64,000 nt of DNA from Capnocytophaga haemolytica (GTDB taxonomy: Bacteria; Bacteroidota; Bacteroidia; Flavobacteriales; Flavobacteriaceae): positions 1,346,501 to 1,410,500 of the forward strand of contig NZ_CP014227.1 in assembly GCF_001553545.1 (NCBI RefSeq), written 5' to 3'. This document shows positions 50,589 through 59,808 of the stretch, piece after piece. The number at the start of each line of letters is the position of its first letter. Within the stretch, counting starts at the first letter, position 1. The notes beneath the pieces are model-generated. The model was not told where the DNA came from, searched no databases, and worked only from the letters and a program-made list of their open reading frames with translations. A program made the position numbers and the translations under genes.

Positions 50589-52616
50589 ATGTTAGTAAGA
50601 AAAAACTTTAAGTCAGTTTACGAAATCTTTGAGCATTATATGCATTTAGTTGATGTTGAAAGCATTGACTTTGTGTTTGACCTCGTAAACTACTTCCGTC
50701 ATAAAAATAAACACACTAAAGAACCGATACAACTTGAAGAACTTTTGGCTCAACTGCGCAACGAGCCTGAGCGTATTGAGTTTTTAAAAGCACATTTGAA
50801 CGTAGTGTTTGCAGATAAAAAGAAGATGATTCTCCTCACCGATGCAGGGCTGCTTAACAGTGTATCCTTCTTTAAAGAATTGCGCAGACGTATAGGGCAT
50901 CAACTCATCCCCGACCAGCCCTCTACCGATAGCATTCAGTATGTACTCAATCAAGTATTTTACAAGCCTTCAGACGCTAAGTGGGTTCTTGCCATTCCTA
51001 AGGAACAATGGACTGAACTCTTCTCGTTGCTGGATGTGGTCACGTTTTATGATGACCTCACAGGACGTACTTCTAAGCAAATCCTCGCTGCAATAATGAT
51101 TCTCTCGCAGCGTATGGGGGGCTATGCCTTACAGACCGATGTCCACCGTATGGTGCCTGAGTACAACACCCTCGACAGCCCTTTTATCGCTTTGGACGAT
51201 GAGCTCAATCACCTTTCACGAATGCTTAAAGAAGATGAAAAGCCCTATTTGCTCATCTCCGAACACGAACTCGACTACAAGCAGCTCAATATCTTAGCAG
51301 CACAATGTGAGGACTTTGTCGATAGGGCAGTGGCTAATTCTTCTAAATACGGGGTAACTTTTAGCGTAAACCAGACCCTATTGCTCATACGCCAGCAGGT
51401 GAAGCGCATCCGTAGACTTTACAACTACTTATTCATTGAAAAAGAAGAGGATAAGATAGAAAAGGCTATCGATTTCAGCTTAGATTTAGTCAAGACGAAC
51501 TCCAAGAAGAACAATGTCAAGAAGCTCATCGACGACAGCATCTACAACGTTACCTACGAGATCACCAATTACACAGGTAAGACGGGCGAGCACTACATTA
51601 CCACTTCGACAGGCGAGTACTTCAAGATGCTAAATACAGCCCTCTGGGGGGGGGTGATTGTTGCCTTTATGTGCTTAGTGAAGATGAAGTTCCACGAGGT
51701 TAATGCTAGACCCTTAGGGCACGCTTTCCTTTACAGTCTCAACTATGCGGCGGGCTTTGTACTGATCTACCTTACGGGTTCTACGCTGGCAACCAAGCAG
51801 CCCGCAATGACAGCCTCTACCATTGCTAAAACCTTAGAGAATATCAACGTACACAATAAGAAAGAAAAAAGCAGGCAATATGATGCCTTTGCCACACTCT
51901 TTACACGGCTCTTTCGCTCACAGTTTATTGCCTTTATAGGCAATGTCTTTGGGGCATTCCCTGTAGCTTTGGGCTTGGTGATGGGGATTAGCTATTTGGT
52001 AGGGGAAAACATCTCAGCACACAGTAGCAACGCTATGCTCCAAGACCTGAATATATGGCACACCCCTGTGTTTGCACACGCTTGCTTGGCTGGGGTATTT
52101 CTCTTCCTCTCTGGGATTATTGCGGGTAATGTAGCCAGCGTCAATAATTTCAATAACTTTTATTATCGCCTCTCCGAACACCCTTTTCTCAAAGCCTTCT
52201 TTGGCAAAGAGCGTATGCAGCGCGTAGCGGCGTGGATGCAACAGAAATGGCCAGGAGTAGTTTCCAACGTGTGGTTTGGTATCTTTATGGGGAGTGCGTG
52301 GATTGTGGGAGAACTCACTGGGCTGAATATCGATATACGCCACATCACTTTTGCCAGCGGTAACTTTGCCTATGGGCTTTACGGAGCCCACTTTATGGTA
52401 AGTATGGAGAACATCGTTTGGTGCATTCTGGGGATTGGCATTATAGGCTTTGGCAACTTCATCGTTAGCTTCACCTTATCGCTCTGGATCGCCCTGCGCT
52501 CTCGTGAGGTGCCCTTCTCAGAGATGGGCAATCTGGCACGCTCCGTATGGGAACGATTTAAGCAGCAACCAATGGCTTTCTTCCTGCCTTTCCGCGAGAA
52601 GAATACCGAAATTTAG
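50589..52616 (+). CDS. Membrane protein of the 'site-specific recombinase' (Gcr) family
   Basis: A 675-residue protein. The first half is soluble and helical (FVFDLVNYFRHKNKHTKEPI, LLTDAGLLNSVSFFKELRRR, DVVTFYDDLTGRTSKQILAA). The second half has about six transmembrane helices (LWGGVIVAFMCLVKMKF, FLYSLNYAAGFVLIYLTGST, VALGLVMGISYLVGENIS, GIFMGSAWIVGELTG, IVWCILGIGIIGFGNFIVSF). This is the pattern of the Pfam family named SpecificRecomb after a neisserial protein. No recombinase catalytic motif (Ser or Tyr type) is visible, and its topology makes DNA recombination unlikely; the name should be treated with caution. Function unknown. It converges on the MlaF-like operon. Confidence 0.82.
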   Translation: MLVRKNFKSVYEIFEHYMHLVDVESIDFVFDLVNYFRHKNKHTKEPIQLEELLAQLRNEPERIEFLKAHLNVVFADKKKMILLTDAGLLNSVSFFKELRRRIGHQLIPDQPSTDSIQYVLNQVFYKPSDAKWVLAIPKEQWTELFSLLDVVTFYDDLTGRTSKQILAAIMILSQRMGGYALQTDVHRMVPEYNTLDSPFIALDDELNHLSRMLKEDEKPYLLISEHELDYKQLNILAAQCEDFVDRAVANSSKYGVTFSVNQTLLLIRQQVKRIRRLYNYLFIEKEEDKIEKAIDFSLDLVKTNSKKNNVKKLIDDSIYNVTYEITNYTGKTGEHYITTSTGEYFKMLNTALWGGVIVAFMCLVKMKFHEVNARPLGHAFLYSLNYAAGFVLIYLTGSTLATKQPAMTASTIAKTLENINVHNKKEKSRQYDAFATLFTRLFRSQFIAFIGNVFGAFPVALGLVMGISYLVGENISAHSSNAMLQDLNIWHTPVFAHACLAGVFLFLSGIIAGNVASVNNFNNFYYRLSEHPFLKAFFGKERMQRVAAWMQQKWPGVVSNVWFGIFMGSAWIVGELTGLNIDIRHITFASGNFAYGLYGAHFMVSMENIVWCILGIGIIGFGNFIVSFTLSLWIALRSREVPFSEMGNLARSVWERFKQQPMAFFLPFREKNTEI

Positions 52617-52634
52617 CTTCGTAATCTATACAAG

Positions 52635-52668
52635 AAAGCCCTGCGACATAACGCCGCAGGGCTTTTAT
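52635..52668. terminator. Bidirectional terminator
   Basis: AAAGCCCTGCG (52635-52645) pairs with CGCAGGGCTTT (52655-52665), with T and A tracts on either side, between convergent genes. Confidence 0.88.
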
Positions 52669-52697
52669 TATGTGCTCTTTCAAGGAAATATAAAGCT

Positions 52698-53471
52698 CTA
52701 TTCTTCGTTATTCTCAGCTAAATATGCCTTTCTTACTTTCTTAAACAGCTCTGAGGAGTACACAAAGTCGGTTACTGCCTCGTTATCAGTACGGAATATC
52801 GTCTCTTTAGAGCCTTCCCATTCTTTATAACCATTCTTTAAGAACACAATCTTAGCTCCGATTTCCATCACTGAGTTCATATCGTGGGTATTGATCACGG
52901 TGGTGATATTAAACTCCTCAGTAATCTCCTGAATGAGGTTATCAATCACGATAGACGTCTTTGGGTCGAGACCTGAGTTAGGCTCATCGCAGAAGAGGTA
53001 GTTCGGCTGATTGACAATCGCCCTTGCAATCGCCACACGCTTCTGCATACCCCCCGAAATCTCCGAGGGCAACTTGTTTTCCGCATTCACTAAGTTCACA
53101 CGACTGAGCACCATATCGGCACGCTCACGTATCTCGTCAGGCGTTTTGGTGGAGAACATTTTTAGGGGGAACATCACGTTCTCGAGCACCGTCATTGAGT
53201 CGAACAGCGCACTACCTTGGAATACCATTCCCATCTTCTGACGGAGGGCAACGCGCTCCTTGCGCTTCATACTGCTGTACTTTACCCCATCGTAGACGAT
53301 CTCGCCGCTATCGGGGGTGAATAGCCCCAACAGCGATTTGAGGAACACCGTCTTCCCTGAGCCACTTTGCCCGATGATAAGGTTCGTTTTGCCCTTCTCA
53401 AAGACGGTGGAGATGCCCTTGAGCACCTCTACACCATCAAATGATTTATGAATATCTTCTACTTGTATCAT
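52698..53471 (-). CDS. MlaF-like ABC transporter ATPase
   Basis: A 257-residue ATPase. Walker A is IIGQSGSGKTVFLKSLLG (33-50), the Q-loop KMGMVFQGSALFDSMTVLEN, the signature SEISGGMQKRVAIARAIV, Walker B YLFCDEPNSGLDP and the switch His in VINTHDMNSVMEI. The QGSALFDSMTVLENV and GGMQKRVAIARA blocks are those of MlaF/MkL, which energises lipid trafficking between the inner and outer membranes with MlaE and MlaD. Those genes are not visible on either side. Its ATG overlaps the fabD stop (ATGA), so the two are cotranscribed. Confidence 0.9.
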   Translation of the reverse strand: MIQVEDIHKSFDGVEVLKGISTVFEKGKTNLIIGQSGSGKTVFLKSLLGLFTPDSGEIVYDGVKYSSMKRKERVALRQKMGMVFQGSALFDSMTVLENVMFPLKMFSTKTPDEIRERADMVLSRVNLVNAENKLPSEISGGMQKRVAIARAIVNQPNYLFCDEPNSGLDPKTSIVIDNLIQEITEEFNITTVINTHDMNSVMEIGAKIVFLKNGYKEWEGSKETIFRTDNEAVTDFVYSSELFKKVRKAYLAENNEE

Positions 53472-54349
53472 ATAGTCGCTGAGGAAGTTACCGCCTCTTT
53501 GTTAATCTTCTTTACCAAGCCTTGCAGCACTTTCCCAGGTCCCACTTCGATGAACTCTGTAGCCCCATCGGCAATCATCTGCTGCACGCTTTGCGTCCAC
53601 TTCACAGGGGCAGTGAGCTGCTTGATAAGGTTCTCGCGTATCAACCCCTCATCGCTTACTGCTGTGGTGGTTACGTTCTGGTACACAGGACACAAGGGCT
53701 TTTTAAAGCGTGTAGCCTCAATGGCTTTGGCAAGCTCCTCTTCCGCAGGCTTCATCAATGCCGAGTGGAAAGCCCCACTCACGGGCAACACCAGTGCGCG
53801 TTTGGCACCCGCTTCCTTCATCAACTCGCAAGCGCGCTCTACGGCACTCACCTCCCCAGAAATCACCAACTGACCTGGGCAGTTGTAGTTGGCAGGCGTA
53901 ACCAAGCCTTCCACCTTAGCGCAGAGGTCTTCCACCGTTTTATCTTCCAAACCGAGTACAGCAGCCATTGTCCCCGCTTGGGCTTCGCAGGCTTTCTGCA
54001 TCGCTCCCGCACGCTTAGCGACGAGTTGCAGTCCGTCCTCAAAGCTGAGTGCCCCGTTGGCTACCAATGCCGAGAACTCACCCAGCGAGTGTCCTGCTAC
54101 CATCTGAGGGGTAAAGCCTTTGCCAAGCACTTTGCTGAGGATTACCGAGTGCAGGAATATCGCGGGCTGCGTTACGCGGGTCTGCTTCAGGTCTTCATCC
54201 GTGCCACTGAACATCACATCGGTGATGGAGAACCCGAGGATTGCGTTAGCCTCCTCAAAGAGTGCGCGCCCCTCTGCGGACTGCTCGTACAAGTCCAACC
54301 CCATACCTACAAATTGGGCACCTTGCCCTGGAAATATATATGCTTTCAT
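53468..54349 (-). CDS. fabD: Malonyl CoA-acyl carrier protein transacylase FabD
   Basis: A 293-residue acyltransferase. The GQGAQ start (YIFPGQGAQFVGMGLDLYEQ), the nucleophile Ser88 in VAGHSLGEFSALVANG, an Arg-containing QKACEAQAGTMAAVLGL block, and the catalytic His in LPVSGAFHSALMKPAEEEL are all present. FabD loads malonate onto acyl carrier protein to start fatty-acid elongation. The end EVGPGKVLQGLVKKI is typical. It is the first gene of an operon with the MlaF-like ATPase, linking fatty-acid supply with envelope lipid transport. Confidence 0.95.
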   Translation of the reverse strand: MKAYIFPGQGAQFVGMGLDLYEQSAEGRALFEEANAILGFSITDVMFSGTDEDLKQTRVTQPAIFLHSVILSKVLGKGFTPQMVAGHSLGEFSALVANGALSFEDGLQLVAKRAGAMQKACEAQAGTMAAVLGLEDKTVEDLCAKVEGLVTPANYNCPGQLVISGEVSAVERACELMKEAGAKRALVLPVSGAFHSALMKPAEEELAKAIEATRFKKPLCPVYQNVTTTAVSDEGLIRENLIKQLTAPVKWTQSVQQMIADGATEFIEVGPGKVLQGLVKKINKEAVTSSATI

Positions 54350-54368
54350 CTGTTATAATTTAAAGGCA

Positions 54369-54400
54369 CAAAGATACAGCTATTTTCTGAACCTGCCAAA
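54369..54400 (-). promoter_or_regulatory. Promoter of the fabD operon
   Basis: Minus strand: TTTG (54400-54397), 20 bases, TATCTTTG (54376-54369), 20 bases before the ATG at 54349. Confidence 0.72.
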
Positions 54401-54498
54401 TTTTTAAGCGATAAATATACCTACAAAACTTATTGTCAAAAAGTTACATACTTTCTTCCTACCTTATACCAACTGTTTTTCTACTTTCCACTTAAAAA

Positions 54499-54592
54499 GA
54501 AAATTTTTCTAACGGCATCACTACGGAAGATGTACGGTATCAGTACGGTACCAGTACGGATGGAGACAAATGCTTTTTAGGCAAGTCTAAAA
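54499..54592 (-). repeat. Dispersed repeat with an 11-base-period core, copy 2
   Basis: The inverted counterpart of the element at 24981-25064, with one extra 11-base unit. Read on the plus strand the core is CATCACTACGG, AAGATGTACGG, TATCAGTACGG, TACCAGTACGG (54516-54559). The flanks AGAAAATTTTTCT and ATGGAGACAAA match copy 1 in reverse complement. Confidence 0.85.
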
Positions 54593-54853
54593 ATGGTTAA
54601 AACGACTATATATGGTAAAAACAACTGCTATATATGTTTTTTTAAAAAATATGTATAAAACAAAAAGCCCTCTCATCAACTGAAAGGGCTTTCTAAAAGA
54701 AGGAATGATTCTGTTCTTATAACTTATAACCTAAACTGAGCTTAAAAACAACACTATTAGAAATAATAAGATTCTTCTGTATAAGAATTAACTTTGACGT
54801 ATTATTTGACAGCTATCCTAATGGCTAGAATAAACTTTTATTGAGAAAGAGAG
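54593..54853. other. AT-rich spacer with an orphan hairpin
   Basis: No gene is visible. AAAGCCCT (54664-54671) pairs with AGGGCTTT (54685-54692); T-rich sequence follows on the minus strand, so it looks like a minus-strand terminator, although no minus-strand gene reaches it. Confidence 0.5.
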
Positions 54854-54882
54854 TTTGTTTTATTGATTTTTTACTATCTTTG
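54854..54882 (+). promoter_or_regulatory. Promoter of the leucine-rich-repeat gene
   Basis: TTTG (54854-54857), 17 bases, TATCTTTG (54875-54882), 33 bases before the ATG. Confidence 0.62.
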
Positions 54883-54915
54883 TACTATATTAAATATAGT
54901 TACTAAAATAATAAT

Positions 54916-56133
54916 ATGTTAGAAAATAATGAATTAGATGATTTCTATGATGAGGAAGAAATCAATGAAGAAGATAATTGGGGTGGGTATATTATAGATG
55001 ATCCGTTTGAAACTGCTTACTTTGGACCTAAGCTTTCAGAATGGTATAATCGTGATATTGTTACTTTGGATATGCAAACAAACCCTTACCTGAGGGAGGT
55101 GGAAAAAATTGGAGCTAATGTCTTTGCAGGAATTAAAAGTTTAGAGACAATTATTCTACCAAAGAAGTTAAAATGTATTGGTAGTCACGCTTTTTATGGA
55201 ACAAGTATCAAAGTGCTTATTCTCCCTGAAATGTTCGAAGCTATTGAAGATGAAGCTTTTGTTGGTATGAAATGCTTGGAGTCAGTTGTCTTTCCAGAAG
55301 AGCTTAAATGTATTAGTAGGGCAGCTTTTAAAGGGGTTAGAACCTTAAAATTAGTTGCTTTTCCAAAGTATTTAGATATGATTGATGAAGATGCTTTTGC
55401 TAATACAGGGCTTACCTCAATCAATCTATCTTCAAAAAGCTGTACAGAAATTAAAGAATACGCATTCTTAGGTTCTAAGTTATCATCTCTTACTATTTCC
55501 TCTGATATTTTTGGAGATTCTGGATTTAGGGGGTTAGATACATTAAAAAAGTTGGAAATTCAACAGGGAGTTGAGTTCCTTGGAGACTGGACTTTTAGCG
55601 AGACAGGTGTTACCGAAGTTATTATACCCAGTAGTATGAAGCGCATTGATGAAGGTTTATTTTATGGTGCAGAGTTACGTACAATCTTACTTCCCGATAG
55701 TATTACTGTGATTGATAATCACGCATTTGAAAGGACAAAACTCAATGATATTCGCATTCCAGATAGTGTTATATCTATTGGAGAATCTGCTTTTGATGAC
55801 TGTAAAAGACTTACTATCGCAATGATTTCTAAGTCTACTCAATACATAGGAGATAATGCTTTTAGGAATTGTAAGAATTTATCACGTTTGTTAGTAAGAA
55901 GTCTTATCCCTCCTGTATTACAAATGTCCTATAACGATAGAGGAAAAATACATTGTTTTGATATTGAGGTTGCTCCAGGGGTGTATAAGCTCAATGAGAA
56001 GTTAGAAATATGTGTACCTATGGAGAGTGTAGAATTATATAAAACAGCGGAAGGATGGAAAGAGTATGCTAATAATATCATTGGTGTTAGTGATATTCGT
56101 TTAAACCTTGCACATCCACCACTTTTTAGGTAG
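54916..56133 (+). CDS. Leucine-rich repeat (BspA/LRR_5 type) protein without signal peptide
   Basis: A 405-residue protein. After a very acidic N-terminus (ENNELDDFYDEEEINEEDNW), about 11 repeats of 22-24 residues follow, of the form KxIGxxAFxGxxLxxLxLPxxL (e.g. KKLKCIGSHAFYGTSIKVLI, SVISIGESAFDDCKRLTIAM). This is the treponemal/BspA-type LRR of PF13306. Such proteins are usually secreted adhesins or binding proteins; here there is no signal peptide, membrane segment or type IX secretion domain, so it should be cytoplasmic unless an upstream start is missed. It probably mediates protein binding. AT content and codon use look richer in A/T than its neighbours, hinting at transfer. Confidence 0.88.
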   Translation: MLENNELDDFYDEEEINEEDNWGGYIIDDPFETAYFGPKLSEWYNRDIVTLDMQTNPYLREVEKIGANVFAGIKSLETIILPKKLKCIGSHAFYGTSIKVLILPEMFEAIEDEAFVGMKCLESVVFPEELKCISRAAFKGVRTLKLVAFPKYLDMIDEDAFANTGLTSINLSSKSCTEIKEYAFLGSKLSSLTISSDIFGDSGFRGLDTLKKLEIQQGVEFLGDWTFSETGVTEVIIPSSMKRIDEGLFYGAELRTILLPDSITVIDNHAFERTKLNDIRIPDSVISIGESAFDDCKRLTIAMISKSTQYIGDNAFRNCKNLSRLLVRSLIPPVLQMSYNDRGKIHCFDIEVAPGVYKLNEKLEICVPMESVELYKTAEGWKEYANNIIGVSDIRLNLAHPPLFR

Positions 56134-56204
56134 ATTAAAGTATTAGTTACTAAAAAATAAGTGCCCAATACTTTAACCTATTGTTTGGAAAGTATTTTAT
56201 TTGG

Positions 56205-56870
56205 CTACCACACTACCGCTTCCTTCCCTACGCTTTTGAGGTAGGCGTTTGCCTTACTAAAATGCTTGTTGCCAAACCAATACCCACGATTAGCACTCAG
56301 TGGTGAAGGGTGCCCTGTGGTGAGGATACAGTGCTTACTGCTATCAATGAGCTTGGCTTTGTTCTTGGCATAGCCGCCCCACAGCATAAAGACCACGTGT
56401 TCTCCTTGGGTGGATACAGCCTTAATCACCGCATCAGTAAACCGCTCCCAGCCTTTACCCTGATGGCTGCCTGCCTCACCTGCACGCACCGTAAGGGTCG
56501 CATTGAGCAAGAGCACCCCCTGCGCTGCCCAACGCTCTAAGTTGCCACTGATAGGGTAGGGGGTGCCCAAATCTTGCTCTATCTCTCTAAAAATATTGAT
56601 AAGTGAGGGCGGGTGCGCAATGCCGTCCTTCACCGAAAAACACAGCCCGTTGGCTTGCCCCTGCCCGTGATAAGGGTCTTGCCCAATGATGACCACCTTC
56701 ACCTCCGAAAACTTACAATGGTCAAATGCCGCAAAGATTTCCCTACCCTTGGGGTAACATTGGTGCGCAGCGTACTCTGCTCGCACAAAGTCCGTCAATT
56801 CTTTAAAATAAGGCTGCTCAAACTCACTCCCGAGCACCGCAAGCCAACTCTCATCTATCTTTACATTCAT
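56205..56870 (-). CDS. ung: Uracil-DNA glycosylase
   Basis: A 221-residue family-1 UDG. The catalytic water-activating Asp65 is in VIIGQDPYHGQGQANGLCFS, the Phe-stacking and Asn-reading motifs are in VLLLNATLTVRAGEAGSHQG, and the His/Leu-loop HPSPLSANRGYWFGNKHFSK is intact. It removes uracil from DNA to start base-excision repair. The length is standard. It lies 12 bases after a small acidic protein gene on the same strand, so both may be one transcript. Confidence 0.95.
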   Translation of the reverse strand: MNVKIDESWLAVLGSEFEQPYFKELTDFVRAEYAAHQCYPKGREIFAAFDHCKFSEVKVVIIGQDPYHGQGQANGLCFSVKDGIAHPPSLINIFREIEQDLGTPYPISGNLERWAAQGVLLLNATLTVRAGEAGSHQGKGWERFTDAVIKAVSTQGEHVVFMLWGGYAKNKAKLIDSSKHCILTTGHPSPLSANRGYWFGNKHFSKANAYLKSVGKEAVVW

Positions 56871-56882
56871 AAAATTGTATAT

Positions 56883-57122
56883 TTATAATTTGATAGTAGT
56901 GTCTTCTTTAAGTCTGTTAAGCAATACATTATCCTCTGTGATATCTTCATAAAAAATAAGGTCAGACACAAACCCCTCTTCTTTACCATAAGCACGTTCC
57001 AGTATTGAGCTATTACGTTCTGTGAGTGCATCCTCCTCTTCCTCTGAAAGTTGAGAGGGGCCAATAGCTCCTAATAGTTCATTGATAAGTCCTAATGCCT
57101 TTTCATCTGTAAGTGTAGCCAT
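56883..57122 (-). CDS. Small acidic protein upstream of ung
   Basis: A 79-residue acidic protein (MATLTDEKALGLINELLGAI...) of unknown family, with no signal peptide or membrane segment; SEEEEDALTERNSSILERAY and the end RLKEDTTIKL are helix-prone. I prefer this frame to an overlapping open one at 56867-57064 because it starts after a -7 element, has a sensible start and its composition is protein-like. Position before ung with a 12-base gap suggests cotranscription. Being acidic and small, a DNA-mimic Ung inhibitor role comes to mind, but chromosomal linkage to ung does not support that and it is not proposed. Confidence 0.6.
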   Translation of the reverse strand: MATLTDEKALGLINELLGAIGPSQLSEEEEDALTERNSSILERAYGKEEGFVSDLIFYEDITEDNVLLNRLKEDTTIKL

Positions 57123-57148
57123 AATTTAGATAAATTAAATTGAGGTCG

Positions 57149-57156
57149 CAAAGATA
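57149..57156 (-). promoter_or_regulatory. -7 element before the small acidic gene and ung
   Basis: Minus strand TATCTTTG, 26 bases before the ATG at 57122; no clear -33. Confidence 0.5.
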
Positions 57157-57182
57157 GTGCTTTTTTTTAAGAAAAAAGGAAT

Positions 57183-57280
57183 TAGAAAATAGAAAACAAG
57201 CAGCGAGTAGTCAGCACTTATCCGTACTCACTACTCGCTGCTCACTGCTTTCTGATCCCTGCTCTCTGATCCCTAATTCC
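57183..57280. repeat. 7-base-period palindromic array at the end of the broken TonB receptor gene
   Basis: Fourteen phased heptamers: TAGAAAA twice, CAAGCAG, CGAGTAG, TCAGCAC, TTATCCG, TACTCAC, TACTCGC, TGCTCAC, TGCTTTC, TGATCCC, TGCTCTC, TGATCCC, TAATTCC. AGCAGCGAGTAGT (57199-57211) and ACTACTCGCTGCT (57230-57242) pair perfectly. It abuts the stop codon region of the receptor gene. Confidence 0.85.
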
Positions 57281-59808
57281 TACCAAGTATAATTCAGTCC
57301 ACCGACAAAGTTCCTGCCTACCCCAGGGATAAAGACAGTCTTGTCATCAGTGGTAGCACCGCGGAATTGTGCTGGTGGTGGCGTCATACGGTCTTGCACC
57401 AGATAGCTCGATGCATAGACGGTATCCGCCAAGTTATTGCCTTGCACAAAGAAAGTCCAACGGCCTTTTTTAAAGCCCACCTTAGCCCCAAGAAGCGTAT
57501 ATCCCTCTTGGTAGTAGGTGTTCGCGTGGTCTATCGGCGTCTTCTCGGGCAGGCTCTCCGCATTTACCTCCGCAAAGAAGCCCACAGGGTGGCGATAGTC
57601 GAGCGCACCATACACATAGTGCTTAGGGATACCCGCAATCTGGTTGCCCTTATAATCACCGCCGTCGAAGAAGAAATCACTATAACTGTAATTCACAAAG
57701 GCGGTAAATGCCCCAAAATTCCCCTTCAAGAAAGTGCTCTGCACGCCCACCTCAGCCCCGCGGTGCACTGTGCCATAAGGGGTGTTTACGGTAATCCCAT
57801 TGATACTCATAAAGCGGTCGGAGATGGTGAATATCTCATCAGTAACCCAAGAGTAATAAGCACTTACGTTCCACATAAGGGCGCCTCCTAAGTTGCCTTT
57901 GGTGCCGAGCTCAGCAGTTTGGGCTTTTTGGGCTTTGAGCTCGAAGGCACTGATCTGGCTTGGACTTGAGCTTGGATTGGAACTACCTGGTAGGACGAAC
58001 CGTAGATTGGGTGCGGTACCTGTTTGCACTGCGCCACCATTCACGCGGATAATCTCCAAGAACGTAGGCGGCTCATAGCTCAGGCTGTAATTGCCGTATA
58101 CTTATGCCTTATCACTGAATTTATAGATAAGTCCCCCCTTTGGGTTTACTGCATTGTAGCTGTAATCAGCATCGATTTTGTTGCCTGCAGCCTGACGTAA
58201 TACGCGCTCCATACGCACATTAGGGTTAGGCACGATAAATAGCACAGGTCGCGTAGGTGCATCGTAGAGGTCGGCAACCTTACGCGTATCGTAACTGCCT
58301 TGCACGGCTATGTTTACCAATAGTTTATCCGTAATCTTGTATACATCAGAGATATACGCCACAGCGTGCTCAGCAGTGAGGTCTTGCTTAGCAAAGAGGT
58401 CGGACACATAGCCGCGGTAGTTCACACGGCGCAATTGGTGCATCTTGCCTTGTGAGAGATGTACCCCAATGGAGAGGTCGTTCTTAGCGGTGGTGTAATC
58501 ATAATTGAGTTTTACACCATAATCGTTGTTGTAATCGTGGCGCACACTACTGTTGATAGGATACATAAAGGTATCGTCTGCATATTGATAGTAGAGCGTA
58601 GCCGTCAGCAAGTTGTGTGCATTGATCTGGTAGGCACTCTTGCTACCGAAGCGAGCTATATGGCTATTGCGATGCGGACGGTCGCGCACTACATTAGGTC
58701 CCAAGGCATAATTATCCTTCAAGCCACCTAACTGCGGTGGACGTGGTCCTGCATTGATTTGCTTACGATCGGCATTCATCTGATTACGCGAAAGCGGCCC
58801 TGGTATGTCGAAGTACAAATCGGTGAACGAAGCATAGAGGCGGCTCTCAAACTTATCGCTGAACTTCCTGCCGATATTCAGCAGGGCGTTGAAGCGGTTG
58901 GAGGAGTTGTATTGTCTATAGCCGTTGCTCTTGCTGTATGAAGTGGATACAAAGAGATCGTTCTTACCAGCAGCAAAACCTGAGGAGATACTACTATTAA
59001 AGTAATCAAAACTGCCTGCTTCCATCTTCACACTCAGCGGCGAGGCGTTGTAGCCATTCTTGGTGACGAAGTTCATTGCCCCACCGAGGGTTGCCCCTCC
59101 GTGCTCTAAGGCATTAGCCCCTTTGTACACCTCTACAAGATTGGAGGCTTGAGGCTCAAGCACCCCAATAATATACGATCCGTCGGCAAAGTTAATAGGA
59201 ATACCATCTTGGGCAAGGGCAACACCACGCGATTGGGGGTTGCTCTGTATGCCCGAGCCGCGGATATTAAGCCGGGGCTGGTCGTTACCCCCAAAGAACT
59301 CTTGAATAATCACCCCCGGTTGGCGCACTAAGGCATCTTTGAGGGTCTGCGAACACTTCTCGCCCAGCTCTTTAAGGTTAGCCACCGTAGTGCCCCCAGA
59401 TATCTTGTCGAGCTTCTTGCGCGAAAGAGCCTCGGAGTTGGCTATTAGGCTCGGATTATCGGAGACAACCACCTCCTCAAGGGCGATGGCTTCTTTGGTC
59501 AGCACCACTTCCACATAAGTAGTGCGGTTTTCGTTGTGCTGCAAGCGTACTGGAACCGTTTGGGGTTCGTAGCCTTCCCGTACGATTTCGAGCACCACCT
59601 CAGGGTTATTGCCTGCAAACGATAATGTATAACTGCCCTCAGCATCGGTTTGTACTCCTGCGGCGGAGTTGCCTTGCAGGCGTACGGTGGCACCGCTCAC
59701 TACTTAGCGTGTTTCATCGAGCACACGCCCTTTGATGCGCTGCTGCTGGGCATAAGTAGCCCCCGTAAGCAGCAACGCCACAGCTATCCATAGATAAGAT
59801 TTAAGCAT
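57280..59808 (-). pseudogene. TonB-dependent receptor interrupted by two in-frame TAA codons
   Basis: One continuous frame of about 842 codons, apart from two stops. From the ATG at 59808 the signal peptide (MLKSYLWIAVALLLTGATYA) and domain start (QRIKGRVLDETR) are followed by TAA at 59706-59704; then a carboxypeptidase-like domain (VVSGATVRLQGN), a TonB-box-like ALEEVVVSDNP, a plug (DALVRQPGVIIQEFFGGNDQ, LEHGGATLGGAMNF) and barrel to KFSDKA, then TAA at 58104-58102, and the barrel end (VYGNYSLSYEPPTFLEIIRV to NFVGGLNYTW). The features fit a FecA-like siderophore receptor. There are no frameshifts. Both stops are followed by GTA and one base from CAA (Gln). Most likely a recent pseudogene; suppression or sequencing error are alternatives. 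Confidence 0.85.

Noticed and set aside
50589-52616. True site-specific recombinase
   Set aside because: The family name suggests it, but the protein has several transmembrane helices and no serine or tyrosine recombinase residues; I annotate it as a membrane protein of unknown function.
53522-54358. 278-codon open frame antisense to fabD
   Set aside because: It mirrors fabD exactly, is rich in His/Arg/Cys as expected for a complementary frame, and fabD motifs are complete.
56867-57064. 65-codon ORF overlapping the small acidic gene upstream of ung
   Set aside because: It is in another frame of the same strand, ends within ung's start region and has an unlikely composition; the 79-residue frame has the better start and promoter position.
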